This document shows, piece after piece, positions 27,013-37,660 of a DNA stretch of 64,000 nt. The notes below the pieces were generated by a model. It saw only the letters and a list, made by a program, of their open reading frames with translations. It had not been told where the DNA came from and made no database searches. The first letter of the stretch is position 1; every line of letters begins with the position of its first letter. The DNA is taken from positions 47,359 through 111,358 of the forward strand of contig CALYPJ010000003.1 of the NCBI GenBank assembly GCA_945273735.1, in the 5' to 3' direction. The stretch comes from an uncultured Lactobacillaceae bacterium. GTDB lineage: Bacteria > Bacillota > Bacilli > Lactobacillales > Lactobacillaceae. The translations under genes and the position numbers were made by a program.

Positions 27013-28440
27013 TTGCAACAAAAACAATCAAGCTGTACGGCTATGTTAGTTGGTAAAGATGCAAGTATTAATCACGCTACTATTATTGCACGAAATGAAG
27101 ATGCTGAAGGAGCAATTAATCCTAAACGTTTTATTTATGTTCCTTTTAAACCTGAAAAGCAAACCTTTAAATCGACTTTTAATGGTTTTGAGTTAGCTTT
27201 ACCCGGTAATGCTTTGGGACATACCTTAACTCCCATGGCGGAATTGAGTGATGGTGAGTGGGGTGAAGCTGGAATTAATAGTGAAAATGTTGCGATGAGT
27301 GCTACTGAAACTGAATTTACTAATGCAACAATGTTAGGCCTAGATCCTTTAGTTCCTGATGGAATTGGTGAAGAAGCAATGGTTAGCTGTGTTTTGCCAT
27401 ATATTAAAACAGCTCGTCAAGGTGTAGAACGGTTAGGAAAAATTATTTCTCAATACGGAACTTGTGAAAGTAATGGAATTGCGTTTTCTGATCCAAATGA
27501 AGTTTGGTATTTTGAAACTGTTGGTGGTCACCATTGGGCGGCACAGCGTATTCCTGATAATGGTTATGTAATTGCACCTAATCAAACAGGAATTCAAGAA
27601 ATTAATTTTGATGATGCTGAACATTTTATTACTTCGCCAGACTTAGCTGATTTTGCTAAAAAGCATCATTTAAATCCTAATCCAGAAGGATTTAATTTTC
27701 GGGAAATTTTTGGTGAAGATTTACGATCTGATCGTTATTATAATACGCCACGCGTATGGGCTGGTCAGCGTCATTTTCAAAAAGGAATGGGTGATAATCT
27801 TGAATCTCGTGACTATCCCTTTATTCAGTATTCTACTCGTAAAATTTCAACTTCAGATGTAGCTATGGTTTTATCTGATCATTTTCAGGGTACTCCTTAT
27901 GATCCTTACGGAACTACGGGATCAGCTGAAGAAAAAACTCGTTATCGCTGTATCGGTCTTAATCGAAATCAAGAAATGCATATTTTAGAAATTAGAAGTG
28001 ATTTACCAAAAAATATTCAGGCTATACATTGGATTGCGATGGGAATGAATCCGTTTAATTTTCCAGTACCTTTTTATGCAAATTGTGAAGATACTCCAAT
28101 TTATTTTAAAAATACGACAAGTCAAGCTACAACTGAAAATTGGTATTGGATTAATAAAATTATTGATAATATGGCTGACCCATTATATGCACAGCAGAAT
28201 CAAAATGCCATGACTTTAATTATGAATTATCGACGGGCGGGTTTTGCTTTAGGATCTCGGCAAGTAGCTAAAATTGATATAAAAAATGAAAAAAATTTCT
28301 TGACATCACAACAGTTGACGAAATTAAATCAAGAAACCGCTGATCAAGCTTGGCAAATGACCAAAAATTTATTGACTGATTTGACACAAGTAGCTGCTGA
28401 GTGTTTAACCTTACAGTTTGAAAAAGGTGGAGAGATGTAG
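27013..28440 (+). CDS. C69 family dipeptidase (PepD type)
   Basis: This cytosolic N-terminal-nucleophile dipeptidase has catalytic Cys8 in the segment SSCTAMLVG. Typical family stretches include TIIARNEDAEGAINPKRF, ESNGIAFSDPNEVWYFETVGGHHW and the C-terminal half MADPLYAQQNQNAM. The 475 residues match lactobacillar PepD. The start is TTG 27013, after TTAGGAGGGAAAAA. Cysteine must be unmasked by processing in some members; here only seven residues precede it. The gene ends at a strong terminator. Confidence 0.9.
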   Translation: MQQKQSSCTAMLVGKDASINHATIIARNEDAEGAINPKRFIYVPFKPEKQTFKSTFNGFELALPGNALGHTLTPMAELSDGEWGEAGINSENVAMSATETEFTNATMLGLDPLVPDGIGEEAMVSCVLPYIKTARQGVERLGKIISQYGTCESNGIAFSDPNEVWYFETVGGHHWAAQRIPDNGYVIAPNQTGIQEINFDDAEHFITSPDLADFAKKHHLNPNPEGFNFREIFGEDLRSDRYYNTPRVWAGQRHFQKGMGDNLESRDYPFIQYSTRKISTSDVAMVLSDHFQGTPYDPYGTTGSAEEKTRYRCIGLNRNQEMHILEIRSDLPKNIQAIHWIAMGMNPFNFPVPFYANCEDTPIYFKNTTSQATTENWYWINKIIDNMADPLYAQQNQNAMTLIMNYRRAGFALGSRQVAKIDIKNEKNFLTSQQLTKLNQETADQAWQMTKNLLTDLTQVAAECLTLQFEKGGEM

Positions 28441-28457
28441 TATCCAAATTTTTCAAT

Positions 28458-28491
28458 AAATAAAAGTGCGGATTTATTCGCACTTTTATTT
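28458..28491. terminator. Terminator after C69 dipeptidase gene
   Basis: A 13-bp perfect stem, AAATAAAAGTGCG with its complement, surrounds an 8-nt loop and is followed by T-rich sequence. Confidence 0.85.
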
Positions 28492-28697
28492 TGCTTTTTT
28501 TAATAAATTTAACTAAAATTAAAAAAATCTGACTAGATATTTAAAATAATCTATAATATATAAAAATACGTATTTATGATTTTTTGATCACAACTATTTA
28601 AAAAATCAATTTTTTATTAAAGCTCTTATGTATTTAATCAGATTATGTAAAAAATTGAATATATAATATAGCCCAGATTAGAAAAGTTGGAGGAATT

Positions 28698-29399
28698 ATG
28701 CCTTATATTGAAGTAGCACATAGCTCAAAAAGGTATCAAATGGGAGAAAGTATAATTACAGCAAATAATGACCTTTCTTTTCATATTAATCAAGGAGAAT
28801 TAGCCATTATTTTGGGAGCTTCAGGTGCTGGTAAGTCAACCTTGTTGAATATTTTAGGAGGTATGGACACTAATGATGAAGGATCAGTAGTTATCGATGG
28901 TAAAGATATCTCTCAATACGATGCAAGACAATTAACTACTTATCGTCGTAATGATGTCGGCTTTGTTTTTCAATTTTATAACTTAGTTGAAAATTTAACA
29001 GCAAAAGAAAATGTTGAATTGGCTTCCGAAATTGTTAAAGATGCACTTAATCCAGAGCAGACCTTGATAGATGTTGGCCTAGGTAAACGAATTAATAATT
29101 TTCCGGCACAACTTTCAGGTGGTGAGCAACAACGAGTAGCAATTGCTCGTGCGGTTGCAAAAAATCCTAAAATTTTATTGTGTGATGAACCAACAGGAGC
29201 ACTTGATTACGAAACTGGTAAGCAAGTTTTACAAATCATTCAGGATATGTCACGTAAACGTGGAGCAACAGTAATAATTGTGACTCATAACGCAGCAATT
29301 GCGCCAATTGGTGATCGAGTGATACGAATGCATGATGCTAAAATAAAAAAAATTGAAAAAAATATTCATCCAAAATCGATTCAAGAAATTACGTGGTAA
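28698..29399 (+). CDS. ABC transporter ATP-binding protein (MacB/LolD type)
   Basis: This 233-residue nucleotide-binding subunit has Walker [10 protein letters not shown] at 40-48, signature LSGGEQQR and Walker [13 protein letters not shown]. It partners with the FtsX-type permease starting 13 bases after it. GTTGGAGGAATT precedes ATG 28698. Transporters of this type commonly export or respond to peptides and antimicrobials, but no two-component system is adjacent to support a BceAB role. Confidence 0.92.
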   Translation: MPYIEVAHSSKRYQMGESIITANNDLSFHINQGELAIILGASGAGKSTLLNILGGMDTNDEGSVVIDGKDISQYDARQLTTYRRNDVGFVFQFYNLVENLTAKENVELASEIVKDALNPEQTLIDVGLGKRINNFPAQLSGGEQQRVAIARAVAKNPKILLCDEPTGALDYETGKQVLQIIQDMSRKRGATVIIVTHNAAIAPIGDRVIRMHDAKIKKIEKNIHPKSIQEITW

Positions 29400-29411
29400 T
29401 AGAGGAATAAA

Positions 29412-32195
29412 ATGAAAAAGAAAGCTTTATGGCGCGATATTTGGCAATCTTTTATACATTCTAAAGGACGATTTTTTGCTATTGTTGGCTTAATGATTTT
29501 AGGATCTTTTGCTTTAGTTGGGTTAAAGGTTACTGGGCCAGACATGCGGAATACTGGGGCAAAGTATTTTCATGAATTAAATAATGCGGATATTTCAATT
29601 ATTGGAAGTTTAGGAATTGATCAGTATGATCAATCTAAGATTAACCGCACTCCTGGAATTAGACAAGTAGAGTATGGCTATTTTAAAGACGCTACAATTA
29701 ATCAAACTAATTCCAGCTTTCGAATTTTTTCTAAACCAAAAAAGATAGCAAAATACCAGCTCATAAAAGGACGTTTACCTCAAAAAGTAACTGAAATTGC
29801 TCTTGATGCCCAATATCAAAAAAAATATCATCTTGGTCAAAAAGTTAGCTTCAAAGAAAAGAATAACCTTGATGGTTCAAAAACCCTTAAAAGACATCAA
29901 TACACTATAAGCGGTTTTGTTTATTCTGGTGAAATTATTTCATTTGTTAATCGAGGCCAGTCGTTAGCCGGGACTGGTGAATTAAAAGGTTACGCTGTTG
30001 TTTTGCCCGAAAATTTTCAAAAAGATTATTTTAGTATTGCTCGATTAACTTTTAAAGATACCAAAAGTCTTGATCCCTATAATTCAGTTTATCCTAAACG
30101 AGTTGAATCCCATCAAAAAGATTTAGATAAAGTTCTACGTGAATTACCAAAGCATCGATTGAAAGCAATAGAGAATCAAGCAAATTTTAAAATAAATTAT
30201 TTTAATCAAAAATTAACATTAGCCAAACAACAATTGCAATATCAAGAAAATCAATTAAATCAAGCAAAAAGTGATATTGTTAAAGCTCAAGATCAAATAA
30301 AACAAATTCAGCAAAGCCCTTTAGCTCAAACTTCAGAAGGCCAGCAGCAAATTATGAATGCTCAGCAACAATTAGCTCCAAAAGAAGCATCTTTAAGTGC
30401 TAAAGAAAATGAATTTAAACAAAAATTTCCTACAGTTAAAAGGCAAATAGATGAAGGAAATTCTAAAATTAAAGCTGCAAAAGAAGTTTTGAATCGGTTA
30501 TCTTTGCCGACCTATGCTCACTATAATCGTCGAGATGCTCCTGGAGGGTTAGGTTATGGAATCTATGAAAATATTTCACGAATTGTAGATTCTCTAGCAA
30601 ATATTTTTCCAATCTTTCTTTATTTTATTGCAGCATTAGTTACGATGGCTACAATGACACGCTTTGTAGACGAAGAGAGAATAAAATCAGGAACTTTAAA
30701 AGCTTTAGGCTATCAAAATTATGATATTACAAAAAAATTTGTATTTTATGGATTTATTTCTGCTGTTTTAGGTTCAGTAATAGGAATAATTTTAGGCCAT
30801 TTTTTAATCCCCAATATTGTTTATAATGCTTATTCAAAGGGTTTTACCGTTCCTAAAATTATTTTATATTTTGATCCTATAATTACCACTATTGCCTTAA
30901 TGTTAGCAATTATTAGTGCAGTATTACCAACTTATTTAGTTTCTTTGAAACAGCTGCAAGAAAAGCCAGCAAATTTATTGCTTCCTAAGGCGCCAGCAAC
31001 TGGTTCTAAAATTTTACTAGAACGAATTAGTTGGTTATGGCGGCGCTTAAAATTTTCTGCAAAAGTTACTGCTCGTAATATTTTTCGCTATAAAAAACGA
31101 ATGTATATGACAATATTTGGCGTTTGCGGGGCAGTATGTATGTTATTTGCGGGATTAGCGGTTCAACATTCAATTTCGGAAATTAATTCGCGACAATTTA
31201 ATGATTTAATTCAATATGATTTAATTGTGGCTCAAAATAATTATGTGTCTCCTAGTCAAGCACAAGAATTTCAGAAGAAAATTTCTCAAAAAAATATTAG
31301 GCAAAAATTGGCTGTTCATTATGAACAAATGACTAAAGTTGCAGGTAAAAATGATGATATTCAAAATATTACTTTAATTGCGCCTCAGAAACAGAACCAA
31401 TTTTCAAAATTTATTACTTTAAATCAACGTCAAAGTCATCAAAAGCTACTTTTAAATAAACAAGGCGTTGTTGTTTCAGAGCGTCTGGCTAATCTTTTAA
31501 AAGTAAAAAAAGGTGATTCGATTACCCTGAAAGATAGTAGTGGAAATCAACGTAAAATGAAAATTACGGGAATTACTGAAATGTATATGGGTCATTTTGT
31601 GTTTCTTAACTCTGCGGCTTATCAAAGAATTTTTCATCAAAATTATCAAGTTAACGGGGAATTAATTACTTTAAAAAATCGTTCTTTAAAGAATGTTCAA
31701 AAAGAAGCCGCTAATTATATGAAATTAAAAGCTGTTGCAGGTGTTGTTCAAAATACAGTGCTAATTAATGAAGTTAGTGTTATTGTTCATGCTTTAGATC
31801 AAATTATGGTTGTTTTAATTATTATTGCCGCACTTTTAGCTGTTGTAATTATGTATAATTTAACCAATATTAACGTATCTGAACGAATAAGAGAACTATC
31901 AACGATTAAAGTGCTAGGCTTTTATGATAAAGAAGTGACGATGTATATTTATCGTGAAACTATCTATCTTTCACTGATTGGAATTTTAGCCGGATACTTT
32001 TTTGGTGAATTATTGCATCATTATATTATCGTAATGGTACCTCCGGATGATGTTATGTTTAATCCGGCTTTAAATTATATTCCATTTTTATATCCATTAG
32101 CTATTATTGCGGTTATTACAATTATTTTGGGAATTCTTGTAAATAACAAATTAAAAAAACTTGATATGTTATCTGCTTTGAAGTCAGTGGATTAA
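29412..32195 (+). CDS. Large FtsX-type ABC permease with coiled coil
   Basis: This 927-residue permease has one N-terminal membrane helix, an extracytoplasmic region with a long Gln/Lys-rich coiled coil (about residues 260-350), and a first FtsX core (about 385-505). A second helix precedes another extracytoplasmic domain, and a second FtsX core lies at the C-terminus (about 790-920). The duplicated layout is typical of lactobacillar export permeases. Together with the ATPase it forms a two-gene operon closed by a terminator. The substrate is unknown. Confidence 0.88.
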   Translation: MKKKALWRDIWQSFIHSKGRFFAIVGLMILGSFALVGLKVTGPDMRNTGAKYFHELNNADISIIGSLGIDQYDQSKINRTPGIRQVEYGYFKDATINQTNSSFRIFSKPKKIAKYQLIKGRLPQKVTEIALDAQYQKKYHLGQKVSFKEKNNLDGSKTLKRHQYTISGFVYSGEIISFVNRGQSLAGTGELKGYAVVLPENFQKDYFSIARLTFKDTKSLDPYNSVYPKRVESHQKDLDKVLRELPKHRLKAIENQANFKINYFNQKLTLAKQQLQYQENQLNQAKSDIVKAQDQIKQIQQSPLAQTSEGQQQIMNAQQQLAPKEASLSAKENEFKQKFPTVKRQIDEGNSKIKAAKEVLNRLSLPTYAHYNRRDAPGGLGYGIYENISRIVDSLANIFPIFLYFIAALVTMATMTRFVDEERIKSGTLKALGYQNYDITKKFVFYGFISAVLGSVIGIILGHFLIPNIVYNAYSKGFTVPKIILYFDPIITTIALMLAIISAVLPTYLVSLKQLQEKPANLLLPKAPATGSKILLERISWLWRRLKFSAKVTARNIFRYKKRMYMTIFGVCGAVCMLFAGLAVQHSISEINSRQFNDLIQYDLIVAQNNYVSPSQAQEFQKKISQKNIRQKLAVHYEQMTKVAGKNDDIQNITLIAPQKQNQFSKFITLNQRQSHQKLLLNKQGVVVSERLANLLKVKKGDSITLKDSSGNQRKMKITGITEMYMGHFVFLNSAAYQRIFHQNYQVNGELITLKNRSLKNVQKEAANYMKLKAVAGVVQNTVLINEVSVIVHALDQIMVVLIIIAALLAVVIMYNLTNINVSERIRELSTIKVLGFYDKEVTMYIYRETIYLSLIGILAGYFFGELLHHYIIVMVPPDDVMFNPALNYIPFLYPLAIIAVITIILGILVNNKLKKLDMLSALKSVD

Positions 32196-32202
32196 GAATA
32201 AT

Positions 32203-32230
32203 AAAAAAGCTTCATTGGTGAAGCTTTTTT
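32203..32230. terminator. Bidirectional terminator
   Basis: AAAAAAGCTTCA pairs with TGAAGCTTTTTT over the loop TTGG. It separates the ABC operon from the convergent GNAT gene. Confidence 0.92.
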
Positions 32231-32253
32231 ATTATCTTTTTTATTATAATAAA

Positions 32254-32826
32254 CTATTTTATAAATTTTTGTAAATGACTATAGTTATGAGTACCAATTT
32301 TAATTCGAGAAATTGATCTAAAACCTTTACGTTCATAAAGAGCTTTTGCTAGAGGATTTTGATCATCTACATTTAAGCCAATGATATTGACTCCTTCATC
32401 TTTAGCTATTTTTGGTAAGTAATTAAGTAAAGCAGTTCCAATTCCTTGATTTTGCCACTTGGGATCAACTACTAAAGAATCTAGATACCATTCATTTTTC
32501 AATGCTTCAGGGTCAGGGAAAAATTTTTCTTTGATTTTATACTTTTGTTCGGTTAATGCATCTAGTTTTAAATTTACTATTTTTTCTTCGTTGCCTAAAA
32601 AGCCATATGCTAAACCAACGATCTGTTCCTTTTCGGTAGCTACAATAGCTCTTGAATAATGATAACGTCCTTTTGGATCACTTTTGCTAGCTTCAAGAAT
32701 TAATTCTTGAGATCTTTGTAAACCTAATTCTTGATATAAATTAGTTCCCATTTCATCAATAATAATCATTTCTAACTCAATTAAGCGGGTTAAATCTTTT
32801 GCTTGAGCTTTTCTAATTTTAATCAC
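32254..32826 (-). CDS. GNAT family N-acetyltransferase
   Basis: This 190-residue protein has the acetyl-CoA-binding signature of the GNAT fold, WQNQGIGTALLNYLPKIA (about residues 123-140), after the beta-4 segment YLDSLVVDP. The C-terminal LYERKGFRSISR is the usual final strand. The acceptor substrate cannot be inferred. It is monocistronic. Confidence 0.88.
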   Translation of the reverse strand: MIKIRKAQAKDLTRLIELEMIIIDEMGTNLYQELGLQRSQELILEASKSDPKGRYHYSRAIVATEKEQIVGLAYGFLGNEEKIVNLKLDALTEQKYKIKEKFFPDPEALKNEWYLDSLVVDPKWQNQGIGTALLNYLPKIAKDEGVNIIGLNVDDQNPLAKALYERKGFRSISRIKIGTHNYSHLQKFIK

Positions 32827-33003
32827 TTTAATTAAACCACCTTTTTATGTGCTATATTTTTGATTAATTGGCATTGTATTATATTTATTAATCAAAAAAT
32901 AAATTCCAATTTTCATTTGAAAAAATATTGTTTAAATGAGAGATAAATTTTAATAATTTTAAACAATAATTAATGGTAAACTGTTAGGGATAAGGAGTCA
33001 AAG

Positions 33004-34545
33004 ATGTCAATTACAATTAATTCATGTTTATTACTATTAAAAGAGCACCATTTGCTAAAGAGCAGTGCTATTCAAGGCCAATTGAATACACTGATGACCA
33101 ATATTTCATTTGATTCGCGCAAAGTTAAAAAAGGTTGTATTTTTTTCTGTAAAGGAGATCACTTTCGACCTGCTTTTTTAACCATGGCTAAAGATAAGGG
33201 AGCGATCACTTATGTTGCTGAAAAGCCAATGGTAGAAGGTACCGGTTTAAATGCATTTATTGTTCGTAATGTAACTAAAGCTATGGCAGTAATTGCTGCT
33301 GCTTTTTATGATTTTCCGCAGGACGATTTAAATGTTTTGGCAATTACAGGGACTAAAGGAAAAACAACAACTGCGTATTTTGCCCAAGCAATTTTAGATA
33401 AACAAATTCCAAATCGGGTTGCCCTTTTTTCAACTATTGAACGTGTCGTAGGTCCCGAACCGAAAGATGTAATTAATTCTACGCTTTCTACACCAGAGAG
33501 TATCGATCTCTTTTCAGAAATGCATCAGGCAAGTGTTAATGATATGACAGATTTGGTGATGGAAGTTTCAAGTCAAGCTTATTTAAGAAACCGAGTTTTT
33601 GGTTTAACTTATGATGTGGGGGCTTTTTTAAATATATCTCCTGATCATATTGGGGAAAATGAGCATCCTAACTATGCTAATTATTTGCATAATAAAATTC
33701 AGTTAATTATGAACTCTCGAAAAGTAGTTTTAAATGCAGAAACTCAGGATTGGGATACTATTTCTAAGGCGGCAGAAGTCAGTACTGATGAAGATAGCAT
33801 TTATATTTATGCTAGTGATGTTTACTTAAAACAGCATTCGGAAATTGCTGCTGATTTTTACTATGTAATTAATGAAGACTTAATTACAGGTGTTAAATTT
33901 GCATTACATGCAATTTCTCAAAAAGGAAAACTGCTTAATATTGAAGGAGATTATGAAATTGCCATGCCGGGGGTATTTAATGTTGTTAATGCCGTAAGTG
34001 CTATTATTTCTGCTACTCTATTAGGAGCAAATCGTCATGAGGCTTTTTTGGGTATAAAAAATGTACGAGTACCTGGGCGGTTAGAAGTTTTGGATTTAGG
34101 AAAACATGGGACAGGTGTTTTTGATTTTGCTCATAATAAATTAAGTTTGACAGCTGCTTTAAATTTTATTAAAAGTAAATTTCCAAAAGCAAAGATTAGT
34201 GTAGTAACTGGAAGTGCTGGAGATAAAGGTATTAATCGTCGTGCTGATATGGGAAAAGTTTTAAATAAGATGGCTAATCGAGTTTATCTTACAACAGATG
34301 ATCCTGATTTTGAAGCTGCTAGTGATATTGCTGCGCAAATTAAAGACCAAATAGTAAATGATCAAGTAAAAGTTCAGTATATTGAGGATCGTCCTAGTGC
34401 CATTAAAAAATCAGTGCTTGATAATGGACCTAAAGATGTAATTCTATTTGCGGGGAAAGGTGCTGATAAATATATGATTATTCGCGGACAAAGGTTACCT
34501 TATCCAGGAGATAAGGCTTGTGCTTTAGCGGCATTGAAAAATTAG
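33004..34545 (+). CDS. murE: UDP-N-acetylmuramyl-tripeptide synthetase (MurE)
   Basis: MurE adds the third residue to the peptidoglycan stem peptide in the cytosol. The ATP loop TGTKGKTTT lies at residues 115-123, with the central domain starting after an N-terminal UDP-binding part (SFDSRKVKKGCIFFCKG). The C-terminal specificity segment reads TTDDPDFEA, not the DNPR of diaminopimelate-adding enzymes, so lysine or ornithine is added. GGAGTCAAAG precedes the ATG. A racemase-family gene follows 24 bases downstream in the same direction. Confidence 0.92.
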   Translation: MSITINSCLLLLKEHHLLKSSAIQGQLNTLMTNISFDSRKVKKGCIFFCKGDHFRPAFLTMAKDKGAITYVAEKPMVEGTGLNAFIVRNVTKAMAVIAAAFYDFPQDDLNVLAITGTKGKTTTAYFAQAILDKQIPNRVALFSTIERVVGPEPKDVINSTLSTPESIDLFSEMHQASVNDMTDLVMEVSSQAYLRNRVFGLTYDVGAFLNISPDHIGENEHPNYANYLHNKIQLIMNSRKVVLNAETQDWDTISKAAEVSTDEDSIYIYASDVYLKQHSEIAADFYYVINEDLITGVKFALHAISQKGKLLNIEGDYEIAMPGVFNVVNAVSAIISATLLGANRHEAFLGIKNVRVPGRLEVLDLGKHGTGVFDFAHNKLSLTAALNFIKSKFPKAKISVVTGSAGDKGINRRADMGKVLNKMANRVYLTTDDPDFEAASDIAAQIKDQIVNDQVKVQYIEDRPSAIKKSVLDNGPKDVILFAGKGADKYMIIRGQRLPYPGDKACALAALKN

Positions 34546-34569
34546 TTATTACATAGAATTGGAATAAAA

Positions 34570-35352
34570 ATGGAAAATTTTTTTACTATCATAGGTGGGA
34601 TGGGCACTTTCGCTTCAATGAATTTTGAGCAAATTTTAAATGAAAGTATTCAAGCCCAAAAGGATCAGGACTATTTTGATTATTTATTGGTTAATCATGC
34701 GTCTGTTCCTGATCGGAGCTCGTATATACTAGATCACCATAATCCAAGCTTTTATCCTGCTTTGGCGCAAGATATAAGTCAGCAAAATTTATTAAAACCA
34801 CAGTTTATTGTAATGGCATGTAATACTGCTCATTATTTTTATCCACAACTGCAGAAATTAACTAACATTCCAATTTTACATATGCCGTTTTTAGTTGCAA
34901 TGGAATCTGCCGAACTTTATCCTCACCAAAAAAGCTTTGGACTTTTGGCTACAAAAGGAACACTTCACGATCATGTTTACGAAAAATGTTTTAATATTTT
35001 AGGTAAAAAAGTTGTTTTACCAAGCGATAGTTTAGCTGACCGAGTAATGAATTTTATTTATCGAGATGTTAAAGATAATAATCAAATTTCGTCTAAAATT
35101 TTTAATGATATTTTAAACCAAGCTCGAGATGAGTTGGGTGTACCAATTATTATTTTAGGCTGTACAGAACTGTCTTATGCCGCAGATGTGTTATCAATTC
35201 GTGAAGGGATTTTAGATTCACAACTAATTTTAGTTCAGCGAACTTTGGAACTCGCTCAATATTTTCGAAGCCAATCAGAAAAAGTAGATCCTTTTTTGAA
35301 TAAATATAAGAAAAAAGGGGATCAAAATGGGTTATTGATGGAAGTTGACTAA
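34570..35352 (+). CDS. Aspartate/glutamate racemase family protein
   Basis: This 260-residue cofactor-independent racemase carries both catalytic cysteines, Cys84 in MACNTAH and Cys198 in LGCTELS. It is likely to interconvert L- and D-aspartate or a related amino acid. In a lysine-type peptidoglycan organism, D-Asp is often the cross-bridge residue. Its position right behind murE therefore fits wall precursor supply, though that is inference. The next gene starts 5 bases after its stop. Confidence 0.87.
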   Translation: MENFFTIIGGMGTFASMNFEQILNESIQAQKDQDYFDYLLVNHASVPDRSSYILDHHNPSFYPALAQDISQQNLLKPQFIVMACNTAHYFYPQLQKLTNIPILHMPFLVAMESAELYPHQKSFGLLATKGTLHDHVYEKCFNILGKKVVLPSDSLADRVMNFIYRDVKDNNQISSKIFNDILNQARDELGVPIIILGCTELSYAADVLSIREGILDSQLILVQRTLELAQYFRSQSEKVDPFLNKYKKKGDQNGLLMEVD

Positions 35353-35357
35353 AAATT

Positions 35358-36314
35358 ATGAAAAGAGCAAATAGTAGCAGTCATCCTCTAAAACGTTGGA
35401 TATTAAGATTTTTTTTAATTTTTATTATTATTTTAATTATTGGATTAATTTTTGTTAGTAATTATCTTTATAATTATGCTTTTGTTACGGGTAATAAAGA
35501 CTTCATTAGTTCAGAAGTAACTCCTAAATTGAAAACAGCACAAACATGGTTGAAAAGTACACCTAAAGAAACTTGGTATCAAGAATCTGCAGATAAAAAG
35601 TTAAAGTTAGTAGCCGTTTTTGTTCCAGCAATCAAAAAAACTAATAAAACAATTGTGGTTTTTCATGGTTATTTAAAGAATAAAGAATTCATGGCTGATT
35701 ATATTAAATTTTTCCATCAACAGGGATATAACGTATTAGCACCAGATGCTCGTGCCTTAGGACAGTCAGAAGGTAAAGTTATTGGTTATGGATGGCTAGA
35801 TCATTATGATGATTTATTATGGATTAACCAATTAATTAGAAAAAGAGGGGGTAAAAATGCCAAAATTGGTTTATTCGGAGTTAGTATGGGTGGAGCAACC
35901 GTTATGTATTTATCAGGAGAAAAATTGCCGCATCAAGTAAAGGTTTTGGTTGAAGATTGCGGGTATTCTAGCATAAAAGGAGAATTAAGTTATCAATTAA
36001 AACAAATGTTTAATTTGCCAAGTTTTCCCTTACTGCCGATTGTTAATCAGGAAACTAAGATTAGAGGGGGATATTATTTTTATGATGGAGATGCTTTAGC
36101 GCAACTCAAAAAAAATAAGCTACCAATTTTATTTATTCACGGTAGCAAAGATAATTTTGTGCCAACTAAAATGGTTTTTGATAATTACAAAGCAACTTCA
36201 GCAGTAAAAAAATTATGGGTAGTAAAAAATGCAAAACATGCTAATTCTTATGATCGGTACCCTAAAGAATATGAACAACGAATTAATAGCTTTTTGCAAA
36301 CATATTTACCCTAG
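35358..36314 (+). CDS. Membrane-anchored alpha/beta hydrolase
   Basis: This 318-residue protein has one N-terminal membrane helix (about 13-37) and an outward-facing hydrolase domain. Nucleophile Ser176 is in GVSMGG, preceded by VFHGYLKN and DARALGQSEG, with an Asp in HGSKDNFVP and a His in NAKHANSY completing the triad. It resembles the YqkD-type extracellular hydrolases. It is the last gene of the murE-racemase unit. Its substrate is unknown. Confidence 0.85.
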   Translation: MKRANSSSHPLKRWILRFFLIFIIILIIGLIFVSNYLYNYAFVTGNKDFISSEVTPKLKTAQTWLKSTPKETWYQESADKKLKLVAVFVPAIKKTNKTIVVFHGYLKNKEFMADYIKFFHQQGYNVLAPDARALGQSEGKVIGYGWLDHYDDLLWINQLIRKRGGKNAKIGLFGVSMGGATVMYLSGEKLPHQVKVLVEDCGYSSIKGELSYQLKQMFNLPSFPLLPIVNQETKIRGGYYFYDGDALAQLKKNKLPILFIHGSKDNFVPTKMVFDNYKATSAVKKLWVVKNAKHANSYDRYPKEYEQRINSFLQTYLP

Positions 36315-36316
36315 TT

Positions 36317-37648
36317 TTACTTATTTGGCGTATCGCTAAGAGATATATTTTGTGATTTGGACCCTTGCACTTTGTTATTTGATACAATTTTGACAATAAA
36401 CCAATTAATAAAACCTCGTTTGATTTCTTTAACTGTAAATTGAAATTCATCAATTACAATAGATTCATTAATTGTTAAATTTGGATTTATCTCACTAATA
36501 TATCCTGCTATAGTAGTACTTTCGGAATCCTCAAAGCTTTGGATTTCAACGCGGAAAAATCTTTCAAAATCATAAAGAGTGGTCTTACCCGAAACGAAAA
36601 AGGTTTGATCACTATTTTTTTGGATATATTCATCGCTAACATCATCAATTTCATCGCGAACAGTACCAAATAATTCTTCATATAAATCTTTATCAGTGAT
36701 AATACCACTTGTTCCACCGTATTCATCAACTGCAATGACAATAGGTGTATGTTTTGCAATCATTTCTTTTAATAAATTATGTACAGGAGTAGTTTCAGGT
36801 ACAGTAATTAAAGAACGTAATAAACGACTGATGGTAATTTCATCATCAACTTGAGATTGTCGTACTAAATCGTATACGTAAACATAACCTAAAATTTTAT
36901 CTTTGTTATTATCAGCAACAACTGGATAACGGCTATATCCTTCTTTTAAATATGTCACTAAAGCTTCTTTTACTGTACAAGTAACGTCAATTACTATAAG
37001 ACTAGTTCGGTCAACCATAATGTCAGTCGCAATTTTATCATTAAACTCAAAAGCACGCTTCATATAAATTAGGTCAAATTCATCTAAAGCTCCTTGTTTG
37101 ACAGCTGTTTCAGTAAGACTAATAATTTCGTCTTCACTAACAAAATCAATTTTTTCATCATCTTCGCCATAGCGGGAGCTTTGTTTTTTTTGAAATTTAA
37201 AAATCAATGAAATTAAAGGGTAAAAAATAAAATTAGTTATTTTTAAGAGAAATTCTCCCCGTTTAATGTGACTATTTTTTGTAGCAACAAAAATATGAGA
37301 ACGACTATAGATAATTAAACAAGTAATAATAATTGTAATGATCACAAATATTAATATATAAATTAATATTTGAAGCCACAAAAGTTGAGTTAATGGAGCC
37401 ACCAAATATTTTTCACAATTATTAATGAAGTCAAAAGCAAAGTAGCCTGTAACTATAGTACATAAAGTCCAGCTTATATTAGCAGCATAATAAAATTTAG
37501 TTTGTTTTTGCTGGATTGTTATTGCTGAGGAATTTTCTTCTTTAAATTTAAGCTGATATAGTAAAATTTGACGCCAAAAGTTAAATAATTCTTCTAAAAA
37601 TAAAAATATAAGAATACAGGCGGCGTCTGCCGTAAGTGCTTCAGTCAA
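36317..37648 (-). CDS. CNNM/CBS/CorC-type hemolysin-family membrane protein
   Basis: This 443-residue protein has an N-terminal membrane domain with about four helices (residues 1-160), a paired CBS domain (about 205-330, including MVDRTSLIVIDV and VDEYGGTSGIITDKD), and a C-terminal CorC_HlyC domain. Family members act in magnesium or cobalt homeostasis or as magnesium exporters. It sits 13 bases behind the CAP/SLAP gene and may be co-transcribed. It is convergent with the hydrolase gene, separated by two bases. Confidence 0.87.
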   Translation of the reverse strand: MTEALTADAACILIFLFLEELFNFWRQILLYQLKFKEENSSAITIQQKQTKFYYAANISWTLCTIVTGYFAFDFINNCEKYLVAPLTQLLWLQILIYILIFVIITIIITCLIIYSRSHIFVATKNSHIKRGEFLLKITNFIFYPLISLIFKFQKKQSSRYGEDDEKIDFVSEDEIISLTETAVKQGALDEFDLIYMKRAFEFNDKIATDIMVDRTSLIVIDVTCTVKEALVTYLKEGYSRYPVVADNNKDKILGYVYVYDLVRQSQVDDEITISRLLRSLITVPETTPVHNLLKEMIAKHTPIVIAVDEYGGTSGIITDKDLYEELFGTVRDEIDDVSDEYIQKNSDQTFFVSGKTTLYDFERFFRVEIQSFEDSESTTIAGYISEINPNLTINESIVIDEFQFTVKEIKRGFINWFIVKIVSNNKVQGSKSQNISLSDTPNK

Positions 37649-37660
37649 AAAAAATACTCC

